A program made the translations under genes and the position numbers. A DNA stretch of 64,000 nt, taken from contig JASANH010001367.1 in NCBI GenBank assembly GCA_030248295.1, positions 744,001-808,000 on the forward strand, written 5' to 3'. Origin of the DNA: Mesodorylaimus sp. YZB2_4. Taxonomy: Eukaryota; Nematoda; Enoplea; Dorylaimida; Dorylaimidae. This document shows positions 11,401 to 22,820 of the stretch, piece by piece (positions within the stretch are counted from its first letter, which is position 1; the number at the start of each line of letters is the position of its first letter). Below the pieces are notes generated by a model. That model was not told where the DNA came from and did no database searches. It saw only the letters and a program-made list of their open reading frames with translations.

Positions 11401-12964
11401 GGAGCTATGAATGGGTTTGGAAACGGTTTTCCCTCGGCGTCACCTCAGACACCAAATGGATCGAATAAAATGGGTACCGCAAGATCGGCTGTTAGCAAAA
11501 TGGTAGGGCTAATTGGATATGGTGGTAGGAAAGAGGAGAAATTTTTGTGTCTTGCATTTTTAGTTCGCTTTCTCTTCCTCTCGGCGAAAGTCACGAAGTT
11601 CGGCTCAGTTGGACACTGCGACGAGACGTCGGATTACTCTCAGTACTGATCTGGATATTTCTGATTCAGCTACGGATGAACACGAATCTTTGAGGAGATT
11701 AGCTCATCGCGGAGATCAACCATCGGTCGACGACGTCAGGAATATGAAGCAGCAGCAGTCGATCCATTGTTTGGATGAAATGATGCAAATTAATGGAGAC
11801 AGCCCACTGCTCGGCTCTGGTGTCGGATGTGGAGAACACTGTTCGATCTCTATGCCTAATTTGAGATATGGGTAAGATTTGGAAATATTAGGAATGGGTT
11901 TGGCAGGTGGAAGATTGAGTCATGCGCCATGAGTATGATTGGTGTCCATGGATTTTGGGGCGGCATTGGTGACAAGAAAGGCGCCTCGAAAAATGGACCT
12001 TGCATATTTTGTTTCCATGTCCCCTGACCGATTGTGCACCTGTTTGTCCTTTCAGTCTCGAGCATTCGTTACCGCTGTCAGTGGAAGAGGAAGTGAAATT
12101 GAATGGTGCAGCGTGGTTCTATGGTACGGTCTCCAGGTATGCGCTTTGACTGATCTTGTTGTGACATTCGTTAATCGCATTTTGCATGTTAAGGCAGTTA
12201 GCTGCTCAAGTGCTTGAATACGAGCCGGAAGGGGCGTTCATCGTTCGTCGTTCCCTCAGCCAACCTACATCATCGTTGGTGTTGAGCGTACGAGTGCCGT
12301 GCAGTCATAATCCGTCCGGTGTATCGCATTATTTAATTTTGCATACGGCGAAAGGGTTCAAGTTAAAGGTAAGGATGTTTACTTTGGGATGATGGATTTG
12401 GGAGTCTTTATTGTCCACCCAGTAGGTGAAGGTCGAGAACAACCCTCGTACGTCGTCTCAGATTTAGCACACGAGGATGAGCCAGTTGATTTGAAGAGGG
12501 ATACGCCTTGTTGCTATGAGTGTGTCATCGTCTCCCTTTTTTAGTACATTGTCAATTCAAATTTTTACAGCGCATTTTTTCCTTTTCAGGGGTTCACCAA
12601 AGACTTTCCCAGCGTGCACGCCTTAGTGACGCATCATAGTTTTATGGCCGAGCAATTGCCGTGTCGTCTGGTATTTACGGATCGAGAGGCGCATGAGAGT
12701 CGAATGAAAGGATCTTTATTTAATGCGTCCTCCTGTTCCATGTCGAACGTGGTCGTCACTGATCATCAGTACCAAATGCATTTGAAAAGGTCGTCACAGT
12801 CGCGTCATTCGTCGCCTTTCATCAATAAAAGACACGATTTGGTGCCGGTTACGGAAGAGGAGAGTATGTATGGTAAACTGCCATCGCCGCCACCTCCGCC
12901 ACCTGAACAAGCGTCTTCCACTCTTTTCGCTGCTTTGAAAATTGCTGATGCAAAAGTTTTTTGA
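8491..12964 (+). CDS. SH2D5-like adaptor: N-terminal PTB and C-terminal SH2 domain
   Basis: Eleven exons: 8491-8535, 8627-8707, 8790-8936, 9177-9371, 9465-9767, 10536-11023, 11085-11502, 11564-11871, 12056-12136, 12194-12368, 12590-12964. All phases close, giving 871 residues. A PTB domain spans about residues 10-180 (FPVKYVASF; MVHALKRVSYATCDPD; CQFAFSAR; HVFVTDSPQQAKEIND), most like vertebrate SH2D5 in the HALKR...CQFAF region. A long Ser-rich linker follows. An SH2 domain spans about 680-775 (WFYGTVSRQLAAQVLEYEPE; FIVRRS with the phosphotyrosine-binding Arg; DFPSVHALVTHHSFM). The tail has a polyproline PSPPPPPPE. The linker holds two copies of an R-LG-ANLDQ ... KRRPLSAV module. Likely a cytoplasmic tyrosine-kinase-pathway scaffold. 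The start ATG is the first in the exon, but earlier coding exons cannot be excluded. SHC is the alternative by domain order; the motifs favour SH2D5. Confidence 0.85.
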
Positions 12965-13990
12965 ATTTATGGTTTTTATCCCCTTTGAGCTTGGAACTTT
13001 GCATTTTTATTTCGTACACTGAATAATGAAATGTGCAAATAGTTTATATGCCTTGAGTAGATTGTTCTTTTCTGCCTATGCACAATGTACAGGATAACAC
13101 GTGTGTTGGACCAAGGGCGTGAGTATGTATGGCAGAGCTTTACCTTTTGGTCCGTGGTGTGAGAATGAAACTAATGGATTTTATAGAATGCTAGATTAGG
13201 TACTAATTTGAGATTGTGCCGTGTCATGTTTTCTTGCACTTTGAAACGTTTGTATTACAAAGCAATAACAATTATGATTGGCGAGGGGGCAGACGATCAA
13301 TCAACTTTGCGAGTGCGTTCATCTTGCTGGCTATGGCTCCTTAGTTAGTCCAGATGGTGCATGTATAGGGGAGAAAAGGTTGACTGGGTATCTCGAGTAA
13401 TGGTGCACTTTCCGCGGCTAATTTAGAAGCTAGACAAGGGCTATGGCGACTGGTTGGCAGGCAGCGTCTGCATAGCTGGATCTCTAGTCCCCTGGTGCAG
13501 ATTGACCAAGAGGACGCCCAATCAGAAAAGTCACCAGCGGGATCAATCTGCATTCTAATCATTTTTAACCGCTACGGGAGAAGCTGAACCAAAACTCTGC
13601 CTTTGCTCATTGGTGGTGACCGAAATGGGAAACAGCTGAACCGTTGGTGGGTGCGGGAAACAGCTACGGCGCTCTGCAGAGAATTTGGCGTTCGACCATC
13701 CTTTGTAGAGAGGTAATAACTATCTACAAGCTGCGGTTGGTAGACTGATTGCCCCAAACCTAACTCCGGCTGTGGAAGGAAGCTTATGTCTCAGCCCTCC
13801 TGACCAATTATCCTCACTTACGAAATGTTGGCTATGCCAGCCCAAATTGAATGTGAATTGGACTCGTGGTCTGCTGGGTTTAGGCGTCTACCTCTTACGC
13901 CTTTTCAGTTGCCGGCGAGTCTTCGAATCGCGGCCTGATAAATTATTTCTTGTGTAATGTGTCGAGCATGAACATAACATCTGTGAACTC

Positions 13991-14464
13991 TTGACCGTGC
14001 ACAGTACTCACTCGAAGTACGACAAGAATAGAGGCACTCAACTGCAGTCATGTCATAATCGACACCTTTCTGTTTCACAAAGCCTGGTTTCGGCCGATAA
14101 GTTGCCTCAATGCAACTTGTGCCAAAGCCAGGACTCAATGCCGCTTGTTGCGATGAGGCATCTCCACAAGGCGCAGGGGCGGCTGAAGAAGACTCGATTC
14201 GATGTGATTGTGCTCACTCAGAATCCACAAACTGTCATGCGGACACGCAAAGATGGTCAGCTGTTCATAAACGATCACGGCGGCAGTTTTGCCTTTGCTT
14301 CCCTTTCAGTTCCTATTGGCTTTACCGAGGCGGGGCAAGAACAGTCCTTCCCCGTCAGTGCCTACTTTCTGACCACGCCGAAGAAAGCACCGCTCATGCT
14401 GGTCGTGGCTGAAAGGTACGATAAGATGTTCTGGGCCCCAACTGCTCCTCACTCCTTCACATGA
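13991..14464 (+). CDS. Hypothetical ORF, 157 codons
   Basis: Not recognised. The frame contains CNLCQSQDSMPLVAMRHLHK and then KTRFDVIVLTQNPQTVMRTR, with a mixed hydrophobic second half. An overlapping frame of similar length (14110-14412) weakens the case for coding. It has no convincing splice sites and lies in a repeat-bearing intergenic area. It may be a fragment of a mobile element or a chance frame. Confidence 0.2.
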   Translation: MTVHSTHSKYDKNRGTQLQSCHNRHLSVSQSLVSADKLPQCNLCQSQDSMPLVAMRHLHKAQGRLKKTRFDVIVLTQNPQTVMRTRKDGQLFINDHGGSFAFASLSVPIGFTEAGQEQSFPVSAYFLTTPKKAPLMLVVAERYDKMFWAPTAPHSFT

Positions 14465-14644
14465 CGGCAACTATTGTGTATGTAAGTCTGTGCGCCATGC
14501 AGAATGTCTTGCACGTGAAATAAACGATGACGTGTCCTATGTGCAGGGCACGATAGCCATCTTCCCAGAAGGTACTAATGTAATGTACTTCTGCTAAGAA
14601 AATAGCGCATCTGTCATCGTGGTAAAAGCTAACCCTTCACTTGA

Positions 14645-14860
14645 TTATGCTTAGCCTCCAGCTAGCAACTGCGCATACTGCATGGACCTTGTGCATTGGG
14701 CTTGTTTTACGGCATGATACAAGGCATGGCGGGATTGGGTAAAGATCCTTTTACGGTAGTCAGCTTTGCGGTTAGTGATCGGGTGAGCTTACCCTTCCCA
14801 CCCCACTCTGCACCATCCAGCCGTTTCTGTTTGCGGGAGTGCGTCAAAGACTTTGTGTGC
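14645..14860. repeat. Diverged direct repeat, copy 1
   Basis: Shares with 15195-15420, in the same order and orientation, blocks such as aactgcgcata, gcattggg..tgttttac, tacaaggcatg, ggattgggtaaagatc, agctttgcggtt, acccttcccaccc and actctgcaccat. Indels separate the blocks. No coding content. Confidence 0.75.
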
Positions 14861-15194
14861 AATTGATGCACTGATCTGTTCTTAAGTTTTAAGACTTTTG
14901 TGGTTCTTTAATGGAATGCTGTTATCTATTTCTGAAAAAAATGAGCTAGCGAGTCTTGCAAGTTTCTCGCAACAAATGTCAATTTGTACAGGAGACCATT
15001 GCATAAAATTTGTGTCGTCTGACTTACACGCTGGCTGAGAAATGCGCTGAGTTTTGCTATTTGCAGTAATAAGGATCGTATGGTCAATAGATAATGAATT
15101 TTTGGCAAGGGTGTGATATGCCAATGATCAGAAATGGCTCCCACTTTGAAGGGGATAACTCGTGTATCCCCACGATGCACGACCGATCACTTGA

Positions 15195-15420
15195 CCATGA
15201 TTGGCTGCCCAGCACGGAAGTAGCCAGTGCGAACTGCGCATAACCGAATAGAACTTACGCATTGGGTGTGTTTTACGAGACCTCGATACAAGGCATGACA
15301 GGATTGGGTAAAGATCGTTAGCTTTGCGGTTCGTAGGCTCATCGTGATGGTTCGGAAATCTACAGTACCCTTCCCACCCAACTCTGCACCATTCACCCGT
15401 TTCGGTTTGCGTCACGTCAC
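15195..15420. repeat. Diverged direct repeat, copy 2
   Basis: Second copy of the 14645-14860 unit, just downstream of the TTBK-like stop codon. Its right part would therefore lie in the TTBK 3' UTR if that UTR reaches this far. Confidence 0.75.
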
Positions 15421-15473
15421 GTCAGCCATCACACATCTCACAGAACTCAGCGTGGATCACAGGCCATCACGAA

Positions 15474-16914
15474 TCACTTGCCTTCTTTGACGAACTGGAA
15501 GTCGTTGTCCCAATCGAACGGGTCTGTGAAACGGACGCTCTTGACCGTGCACATTCGTTGCAGCGTGTTCTCGATCAGACGGTAGTCGGGCTCGTCCGCG
15601 TATCTGAAATCGGGTGCTGTCAGGTTGATAAGCAATCTAGGCGCAGGCTGTGCTTACCCCAGTCCGTCCAGGTACCCGCCGAGGATGATCATGATCTCAG
15701 CCCAGATGGGGCACAGTTGCTCGAAGGGCGTCGTCTCTTTCATCTGGAACACGATCTCGGGCTCGGCTTCGTTGCTCCACGGCAGGCCTCCGTTTCCCCA
15801 CTCGGCGATCGTGTAGTAGAGCGACCAGATGTCGTCTTTCCGTCCCAGGTCCTTCATTCGGTGGGTCGCCTTCGAGGCGTATCGAACCGTACCTCGGAAG
15901 CCCGCCGTTTTCCGCTCCGGACGCACCTTTCCGTTCACCAAGTGCTCGCGACACAGACCGTAGTCGAGCAGGTACACCACCGCCGCGTTCGCCTTCGAGC
16001 CACCCATCGCAAAGTTCGACTGAAACGAAAGAAGACTCACGCTGGGTCGTGGGCGTGCGATGCAGAGTCACTTACGGCCTTGATGTCGCGGTGCAGCCAG
16101 CCGATGTTCTGCAGGTCTCGTATGGATTCGAGGCATTGGATGGCCAGTCGCATCGCCGTGCTCGCCGAGAATCGTTTCACTGGCATCGGGCATCGCCGCC
16201 GCAACGAGTCCAGGTTCGGGCCGACCAGCTGCATGGCCAGGTAATTGAAGTCTTCGCCGATCCTTCCCGCCGCAACGTACATCGGGCTGTGTGGTCGGTC
16301 TGGAATTGAAGACCGCCGTTAGGAAGGCCCGATCCGACAGGAAACTCGACTCACCCTGCACCGATCGCAAGACGGTCGATTCCAGGGACAGCAACGGGGT
16401 GGGGCATTTCAGGCTCTCGATCTTGACCGCGACCCATCCGTCGTCCATCGTCACGTCCCGAGCCTCGTAGACTTGGCCGAACGAGCCGCCGTGCAGTTTG
16501 CGGACCTAAATCGAGCACGATGCTGGACTGGTCAGGGCAGAAGAGTCTCAACGACTTACCACCTTGAACCGTCCCGCGACCACGTAGTCTGCCGAGAAGT
16601 AGTCGGGCTCTGTCGCGTCCCCCGTCGGTCCCGCCGCATGCGCTTTTGGATCGAACAGCCTCGTCATCTCGCGATGCATGAACATCATCAGCACCGCCTT
16701 CCTTCGCTGAAACCGAACAAGGATGTTATCGTTGGGACGAAATGAGAAAAAACAAACTTACCTCGTCGTTGTCCATGGAGGCCATCTTCGTGTCGGCGTG
16801 CTTCTTCAGCGTCTTCTGCGACTCGCCCGTCGGCCGAACGGCGACCAGATTGGCCCGCGCACTCTGCGCCACCTTCGGCTTTTGCATTTGTACTTTCTTG
16901 AAAGGCCACGGCAT
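15474..16914 (-). CDS. Tau-tubulin-kinase-like protein kinase (CK1 superfamily)
   Basis: Ser/Thr kinase of the TTBK branch of casein kinase 1. Exons in transcript order: 16914-16762, 16706-16560, 16505-16355, 16299-16076, 16019-15658, 15603-15474; phases close, giving 388 residues ending FVKEGK-stop. Features: Gly loop HGGSFGQVYEA, VAVK Lys near residue 128, HRDIKASNFAMG with catalytic Asp near 222, LLDYGLCRE (DYG instead of DFG, Asp near 244), RGTVRYAS activation segment, and RKDDIWSLYYTIAEW. A basic 100-residue N-terminus precedes the kinase core. The protein stops right after the kinase domain, unlike long-tailed vertebrate TTBK1/2. Such short TTBK kinases are abundant in nematodes. The exons are clearly more GC-rich than the neighbouring DNA. 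Confidence 0.95.
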
Positions 16915-19340
16915 TGTTTCTTCTCGATTCGACTCGACGCTCAAACCAACTCTTCGACAGCTTTAAACCGACCGCTCTCGACAAATGCGGACACTCGAAT
17001 GAGACCTCCAGGAAGGGCTCGCGTGCACCCGTGCTTGACTTTACACTGCTTCGTTAGACGTCACAATGTCACAAAACGCAGACGCAACTGAGGCAGACGC
17101 CTGAAACCACCCAGGTCGGGAGTCCGCCTGGAATGTGCATGTTGCATCCCTCGTTCATTTCAATATGAAGTAAGTTTACTTGACAGATGCACCTAGCGAT
17201 AAGTGAGGTGATTAACACTTCTTGACTGAATCATGACGATCAGCAAAGCAATGCTACTTACCTTCGTGCGATCCTTTGCTTAAACTTTCAGTTGTGTGGC
17301 AGATTCAGAAAAAAAGAAGCATGCGCTCAATTTTTGCCCATTTTTGAAGAAGACCTAATGTCATTTCTAGCCTCTCTATGCAAAGATATTTGAGTCCGCG
17401 ACGCAAACTTTTTGAAGGATTGACTAAAATTTACAATAGTTCGATATCCAACGTTTATGAAGAGACTAGTGCGTTGATATTGTAGAATACTTGCCTACCC
17501 ACAGTGACAGGGAGCCGACCAGGGTTTCTCGCGCTCGCAGATCTAAAGATAGGACACAAGGAGGCCAGAGCATGTTCTTGATGGCGGCAGAACACGGACT
17601 GGCCCGTACAGACATCAATACACACCTCATCATAGGGGAGTGTCCATGCAAATAGAGGACTAGTCGAATTTACTAATATCATTTCAAAACAAGCATCAAA
17701 ATCAACAAGGACTTATACTGTTGTAGTGTAGTCAATTGCAACCTTGCTAGTTTTTATTCAGTTCTGTATGATGGCAGAATAGAAACAAAGTACGCCGCGC
17801 TCCAATGGACAAAGATTCTCAAAATAGAAAGCTTTGAATGAGTTTTCAGTCTTACACTACCTTTCTGTACGATATGTGAAGAAGTGAAGGGAGAATTATA
17901 ATTAGAGAAAATAATTACTTACTAGCACATGTTCGTTTTCTGATTATCACTAGTTCGTGCCTTCTCGCGTAATTCCCCTCTCTGAATCGCTCTTCTGCCG
18001 CGCACTGAACATCTTCTGAGGCTGCAGCTTATTGAAGTCAGTTCCAAGCATATTCTTGGCAAGTGATGTTGGGTAAAGGAACAACTGCACTCCGTGAGTT
18101 CATGCAAAGAGCATGGGATCAAGTCAGAACACCTGTTGAGAAAATTTCTAAAAATGAAATGTATCTGCGTGAAAATGGAAAGGCATATCCACCATAAAAT
18201 TAAGATTCAACTTACTTGACCCCACATGGCTCGTGAACAATGAGTTATTTTTGTTCTCAGACATTTTGTACTCATTTTCATAAGATCTTTTGAAACCACA
18301 GCGAATAAAATTGAGAAGACAGCAAGGATTCTGCCAGTCGGGGATTAGAGGAGAGCCTCTCTCCGTTCTGATTTTGGCAGCCCTTTTTGTGCTTAGAGTG
18401 AGTACGTACTGTACAAAAGCAGGAAGGAGTAACAAAGCCGTAGCTAAGAAAGAGAATTGAGCCTAAAATTTTAGAAATGGGTGAATTGAGCAGAAAAGAA
18501 AGAGCTAATAAGGTGCGTACGTGGTCTCTAAGGCAGCGACATCATACTCGTAAGTCTCTTCGGAGTATGCTATTTCAGCCTGAAAAGCTACATGGGGGTA
18601 ATTTTTTGCCTCGACCTGTACAGTACTTGTTGGGATATGTTGAGCAGTGACATTTTTGTCGAGCTCGCAAACTGTAAAACCCCGGTTCAATCAGTGAGTT
18701 CTAGTTTTCTGAAATTGATTAGCCCCTCCTAGTGACCCGGAACTTGAAATTGACTCACATTTTTCAGGGCGAGCACTCTTTTTACTGAACTAAAACCCTG
18801 TTCAGCCTTTTAGGAGGTGGTGAGTTTCCAGCGTGAAGATCTTTGCAGTTTTTTTACTCAATATTAGTTATAGTCCCGTTTGCTGTACCCTCCACGCTCT
18901 TCTTGTGTTTAGGCATGTGTCTATGGAAGGACTAAACCTGAACCTAAAACCTAAAACCTGAACCTAAAAACTATCCAATTGTCCCAGGGAAACTAATTTG
19001 AAGGGGTCATTATTGAGCTAAAGGGGCCCTACATAGGAGGAAAAAGAAAATGGGTACTCATGGCATAAAATACAGCATGTACCCCATGATTTCAGTGCGC
19101 TCTAGGGTTTATTTCGAGTGCCAAACATTATACAATAAACATGGCGGCAAGGGGATCGCGTGACTATCTAAGGGGAAAAAGGATGGTAGACTTTGAGACG
19201 CTGGTGTGCTTCATGGTCGCCGCGCCAATCAAGCTAGGCTATGCTATGCTACGTATGTATCAAAAATTTTCTGACAGACTTGAGTCTGGCGTTTCAGTCG
19301 TTCATACGAGTATCATCGAGAAATACTGATCTCAAGAAAA
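16915..19340. other. Intergenic, no gene recognised
   Basis: Lies between the divergent TTBK-like kinase and the GPCR, so it should hold both promoters. Short minus-strand frames at 17455-17682 and 18148-18435 resemble nothing known. A small AACCTRAAA-rich patch sits near 18930-18970. The ORF at 19141-19329 overlaps the putative GPCR 5' UTR and is not convincing. Confidence 0.45.
18930..18970. repeat. Telomere-like AACCTRAAA patch
   Basis: About four degenerate units of aacctaaa / aacctgaa in tandem. Too short and irregular to be a telomere. It could be an interstitial telomere-like scar or low-complexity sequence. Confidence 0.4.
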
Positions 19341-20378
19341 ATGGCAGAGGATTGTCATATTACCGCGGAGCGTCAGAATTTCGAGGACACTCTCTATTTT
19401 GTCATCTACTATGTCATCTTACCCATCTATTTCATCCTGGGCATGTCGGGCAACATCACCCTCTTGCTAGCATTTCTCAGGCAAGCAAAAACTGACAAAG
19501 CCTACGCCTATCAGATATTTCTTACAGTAAGCAAAACGTTCGAAATTGTGTGCTCTAGTATTTTCTGGTGGGGATACAAGTGGAACGCTGGAATTGAGAA
19601 GCCGGGCCACGACTGGTACATGAACAACTACGCCGCCATGTTTTGGGCAGCCCACGTAGGATGCCCATTGGCCAATGGTTTCATCATCACTTCGCTCCTC
19701 TTCTCGGTGGCCATGACAGCTGATCGTATTTTCGCTTTAGCCAAGCCGTTTGTTTACAAAAATATCAATCAGAAGCAGCATCAAATGACGGCTGCCATCT
19801 TGTGCGTGACCATCGGCCTGGGCACAAGTATCTTCGAAGTCAAGCGCTGGAAAATATCCCCTGGCGTCAACACAACTTACATCTTGCAATTTGACGAGGA
19901 GTACCTGTCCACAGAAACGGCCATGTTCCTTGGTCATCTGCGGACAGGAGTTCGGCTGATCAGCTTAATCACTTTAATCATTTTAAATGTAATAATGGCG
20001 GTTATTTTCCGTCGACGAACCAAAAAGGTGGGTCAAATGGCAGCAGCCAGTAATAGGAGGGAGCAAGAGAGAAAAGCGGCTGATAAGACCCTTCTCGTAC
20101 TGACCATCTACAACTCGTGTTTGACCGCATTTTCTCACATTCCTCACTCGATCTACTTCGTGGCCGCTTTCATGTCGCCCATGTTCGACATATGTTATGG
20201 TCCTGTGGTGGCACCAATCGCAGACGGGTGTATCTGCTTGTCCGAATCGGCCGACTTATTTATCATTATTGGTATCAATAAGAAGATGAGAAGCACCGTT
20301 TTCAAGGTCCTGCCGTGTTGTAAGAATCATGCTACGGTCACGGTGCATGGTCAAACTACTACAAAAATGTACAAGTGA
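19341..20378 (+). CDS. Rhodopsin-class G-protein-coupled receptor, divergent, single exon
   Basis: Uninterrupted 345-codon frame with seven hydrophobic segments at about residues 15-42, 52-78, 95-130, 145-163, 205-232, 250-280 and 288-310. Class A marks: Asn in GNIT of TM1, a Cys at the start of TM3 (HVGCPLANG), and TADRIFALAKPF in place of DRY. TM4 lacks its usual Trp, and TM7 has ESADLFIIIGINKKMR instead of NPxxY. The layout, with FEVKRW after TM4, resembles invertebrate peptide (FMRFamide-like) receptors, but I cannot name a ligand. The basic loop RRRTKK and the C-terminal CC are typical of G-protein contact and palmitoylation. The lack of introns in an intron-rich region suggests retroposition or a lineage-expanded intronless family. 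Confidence 0.85.
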   Translation: MAEDCHITAERQNFEDTLYFVIYYVILPIYFILGMSGNITLLLAFLRQAKTDKAYAYQIFLTVSKTFEIVCSSIFWWGYKWNAGIEKPGHDWYMNNYAAMFWAAHVGCPLANGFIITSLLFSVAMTADRIFALAKPFVYKNINQKQHQMTAAILCVTIGLGTSIFEVKRWKISPGVNTTYILQFDEEYLSTETAMFLGHLRTGVRLISLITLIILNVIMAVIFRRRTKKVGQMAAASNRREQERKAADKTLLVLTIYNSCLTAFSHIPHSIYFVAAFMSPMFDICYGPVVAPIADGCICLSESADLFIIIGINKKMRSTVFKVLPCCKNHATVTVHGQTTTKMYK

Positions 20379-20560
20379 GGTGAAGAAAAAAACTGGGGTG
20401 AAAAGAGTGATTAAAAAATGATCTATAAATGGATAACTTTGCGTGGACTTACTGATTTTATAGTCTAGGAGAAGCAGCGTTATTGAGTGTTTTAATACAG
20501 TCATAAAAGAGCTCTGGGTATCAGAAATGAAAAAGGCGCCGTACACGGGGTTTGAGGCAG

Positions 20561-20566
20561 AATAAA
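20561..20566 (+). promoter_or_regulatory. Polyadenylation signal AATAAA (GPCR)
   Basis: Canonical aataaa about 183 nt after the GPCR stop codon; the spacing suits its 3' end. Confidence 0.45.
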
Positions 20567-21383
20567 AGTCAGGTCGAGTTCTCGTTAAGCTCCAAAAATC
20601 CACGCAGCACGCGTGCTTTGCAGTGCAACCTCGGAACTAGAAACTAACGATAATGAATTAGCGAAACTAATGACATAGCGTGGATACCTTTCAGTGCACT
20701 GATTTAGAGAACTCTCCTATGTCAGGGCCAGATACGAGATCGAGGTCTAGAGACTGCTTTGATTCGCAGACACCGGGTAATAACTGGTATTGAGTTCCTT
20801 GTCAGACGTGAGTCGCGGCCGACACGTGCGGCGTGCGGCTGTGAGTCTAAACAGTCCTTCTGTGTGGAGTGAATAAATCATACGCGATGCATGAGTTCGC
20901 TCCTGTGGCTAAGGCCGTTGATTACTGTGTCCTAGTTCGCCCCAGGCCAAGGATTTCAAAAGTATCACTGATAAGTAGTTCAATACTTATCAGTCGCATT
21001 ATAACCAGCTTCAAAAACCTTGCTATCACCCGAGCTGGTATGAAGCATTCATACTCTGTTTCGAGTCTGGATTTGGCGCTGCACAATATCTGATTTTAGC
21101 CTTTCGGTTAGCAGTCGCGCTTTGCCTGGTACGGGTGCCCAGATTCATGTGCGCGCTCGAATTGGCGCTGTAATGAACAAGTACACCTTTGTAGAGTGCA
21201 CTAATTCTTTTGAAAAACTCTGGAAATCTGGTTTGAAATCCTGATCTCGCGTGCATAAATTCGGTTTTGACAAAGTCGGGATCAGGGCCACAGCTCCGTT
21301 ACTACTCGGTTTCGCAAAATCACCCCTGTGTTATCGCACTGATTTAAACCCTGGTCGAAGCGGCGGTCACGCGACGATTCCTT
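20567..21383. other. Intergenic, nothing recognised
   Basis: Short open frames only. No repeat with a second copy in the window was found before the G-rich inverted array at 21384. Confidence 0.4.
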
Positions 21384-22310
21384 CACCTCGTCTGGTGGGG
21401 GAATCGACTCACTGAGACATGCGACGTTTCCCCCACTGTGATGATTCCCCCGCCGTGTTGTTTCCCCCGCCATAATTTTCTCCTGATATGCAGGTAGGTA
21501 CGACTTGGGTCGCAAAAGGCACACGTGTGAGAATAGGATGTGTGTGGCAGGATGATAGGCTTGGCTTGTACTCGCAGGGTGAGGGACAGCGTAAAGTACA
21601 AGTTTGGTGCTGCAGCTCAACGTGCAAGGTATTCAGGCTACAAACTTTTTAAACTCCCTACTTATTGCAGATTTATTATTGCAGAATTTCAACTTACGCT
21701 GCCAATACGAATGTATGTAAGACCAGACCAGGTTTTCTGTGCCAATAAAAACATGTTTCAAATCCAGATGTACGGATAGAACTACCTCACTGTGCATCGG
21801 GAAAAAACAGAAGACATAATTTTAGGCAGCGAAACTTGGGTGAATTCACCAGTATGACAGCTGCATATTTTGGAAAAGTAGTTTTCTCATTCACGATGCA
21901 TTAGGCTCGTCTTCGTTCTTGAACCAGGCGAGCGTGGTCCAAGGAGCAAACGTGAAGCAAGCATTTTAGGCTGCTATCACAACATGGCTTTTAAAGCACG
22001 GCAGTCGAATTATGATTCAACAAAATCGTGGAGTATTTGAGGCATATTTCATGTCTTCTAGGACAAGCGACGAAGATTTATGGATGAGTACTTATTCTCA
22101 TACGAAGGCTCAAAATTTGGATAGCCGCAATTTCTCTCCCACCACAAAACAGATGGTGGGGGTAACGACATGGTGGGGGAATCGTCTCAGTGAGGAGACG
22201 TCGCATGTCTCAGTGAGTCGTTTCCCCTACCAGACGAGGTGGGGGAAACGACACAGTGGGGGAATGGTCTCAGTGGGGTAATCGACCAAGTGGGGGAATC
22301 GTCTCACAAT
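21384..22310. repeat. Inverted G-rich repeat pair with GTGGGGGAAWCGWC units
   Basis: Arms near 21384-21440 and 22198-22250 are inverted copies sharing cacctcgtctgg, cgactcactgagacatgcga and cgtttcccccactgtg. Around the right arm the unit GTGGGGGAAWCGWC recurs about six times (22155-22305). On the left its complement GTTTCCCCCAC recurs two to three times (21424-21475). This looks like the subterminal repeat array of a DNA transposon of about 0.9 kb. No transposase frame is present. Confidence 0.7.
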
Positions 22311-22820
22311 CGAAGCGGCAAGCCAGTGCATATTTGCATAGATTATTTTGGAACGGCCTCAAACACGTGATGCAGAAGAATTTTTTCCATGGTGCTCTCA
22401 TTCCTCAATCCTGTGTGGTCGGGACGGCGTATAGCGTGTATTAGACACGTTAGTCCAACGTCCATCCCCCCGCCCTATTGTCTTATCGGTAGCTTGGCTA
22501 ACAATAAGTCAGGGGAAGGTGGGCGGCGGTGAGACCCCCAGTGGACCAGACGACTAACCCACACTTGCTCCATCACTCGTTGCCTATAAGATATGATGTT
22601 ACATTCGAAAGCGGTGAAGCTTAGTGAACTATTTATGGATTTAAGCTGTTAGGTGAACACGTGTTTATACTTCAAGGCCACGTGAAAAAGGGAAGATACA
22701 GCATAAATTTGCGATTAGGCGATGTCGGAACCACCAAATTTTGAAATGGGTGATTATCCAATCAACCTATTCCAATTTTAATAAACACGTGAAAGCGAGC
22801 TCATGCAGACGCCGAGGGCA

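Larger units (their letters stand above)
12965..15473. other. Intergenic with direct repeat and one unassigned ORF
   Basis: Holds the 3' UTR of the adaptor gene, then unassigned sequence. A 157-codon frame at 13991-14464 (plus) is described separately. Diverged direct repeats lie at 14645-14860 and 15195-15420. Near 13870-13940 a tRNA-like B box (cttcgaatc) and an aggcg...cgcct stem hint at a decayed tRNA-derived SINE. Confidence 0.45.

Noticed and set aside
15558..16984. 228-codon plus frame at 15558-16244 and other frames over the kinase
   Set aside because: Antisense shadows of the GC-rich TTBK exons; no independent family features.
22150..22310. CRISPR-like look of spaced GTGGGGGAAWCGWC units
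   Set aside because: Units are degenerate, spacing is irregular, and the genes are plainly animal; an inverted transposon array explains it better.
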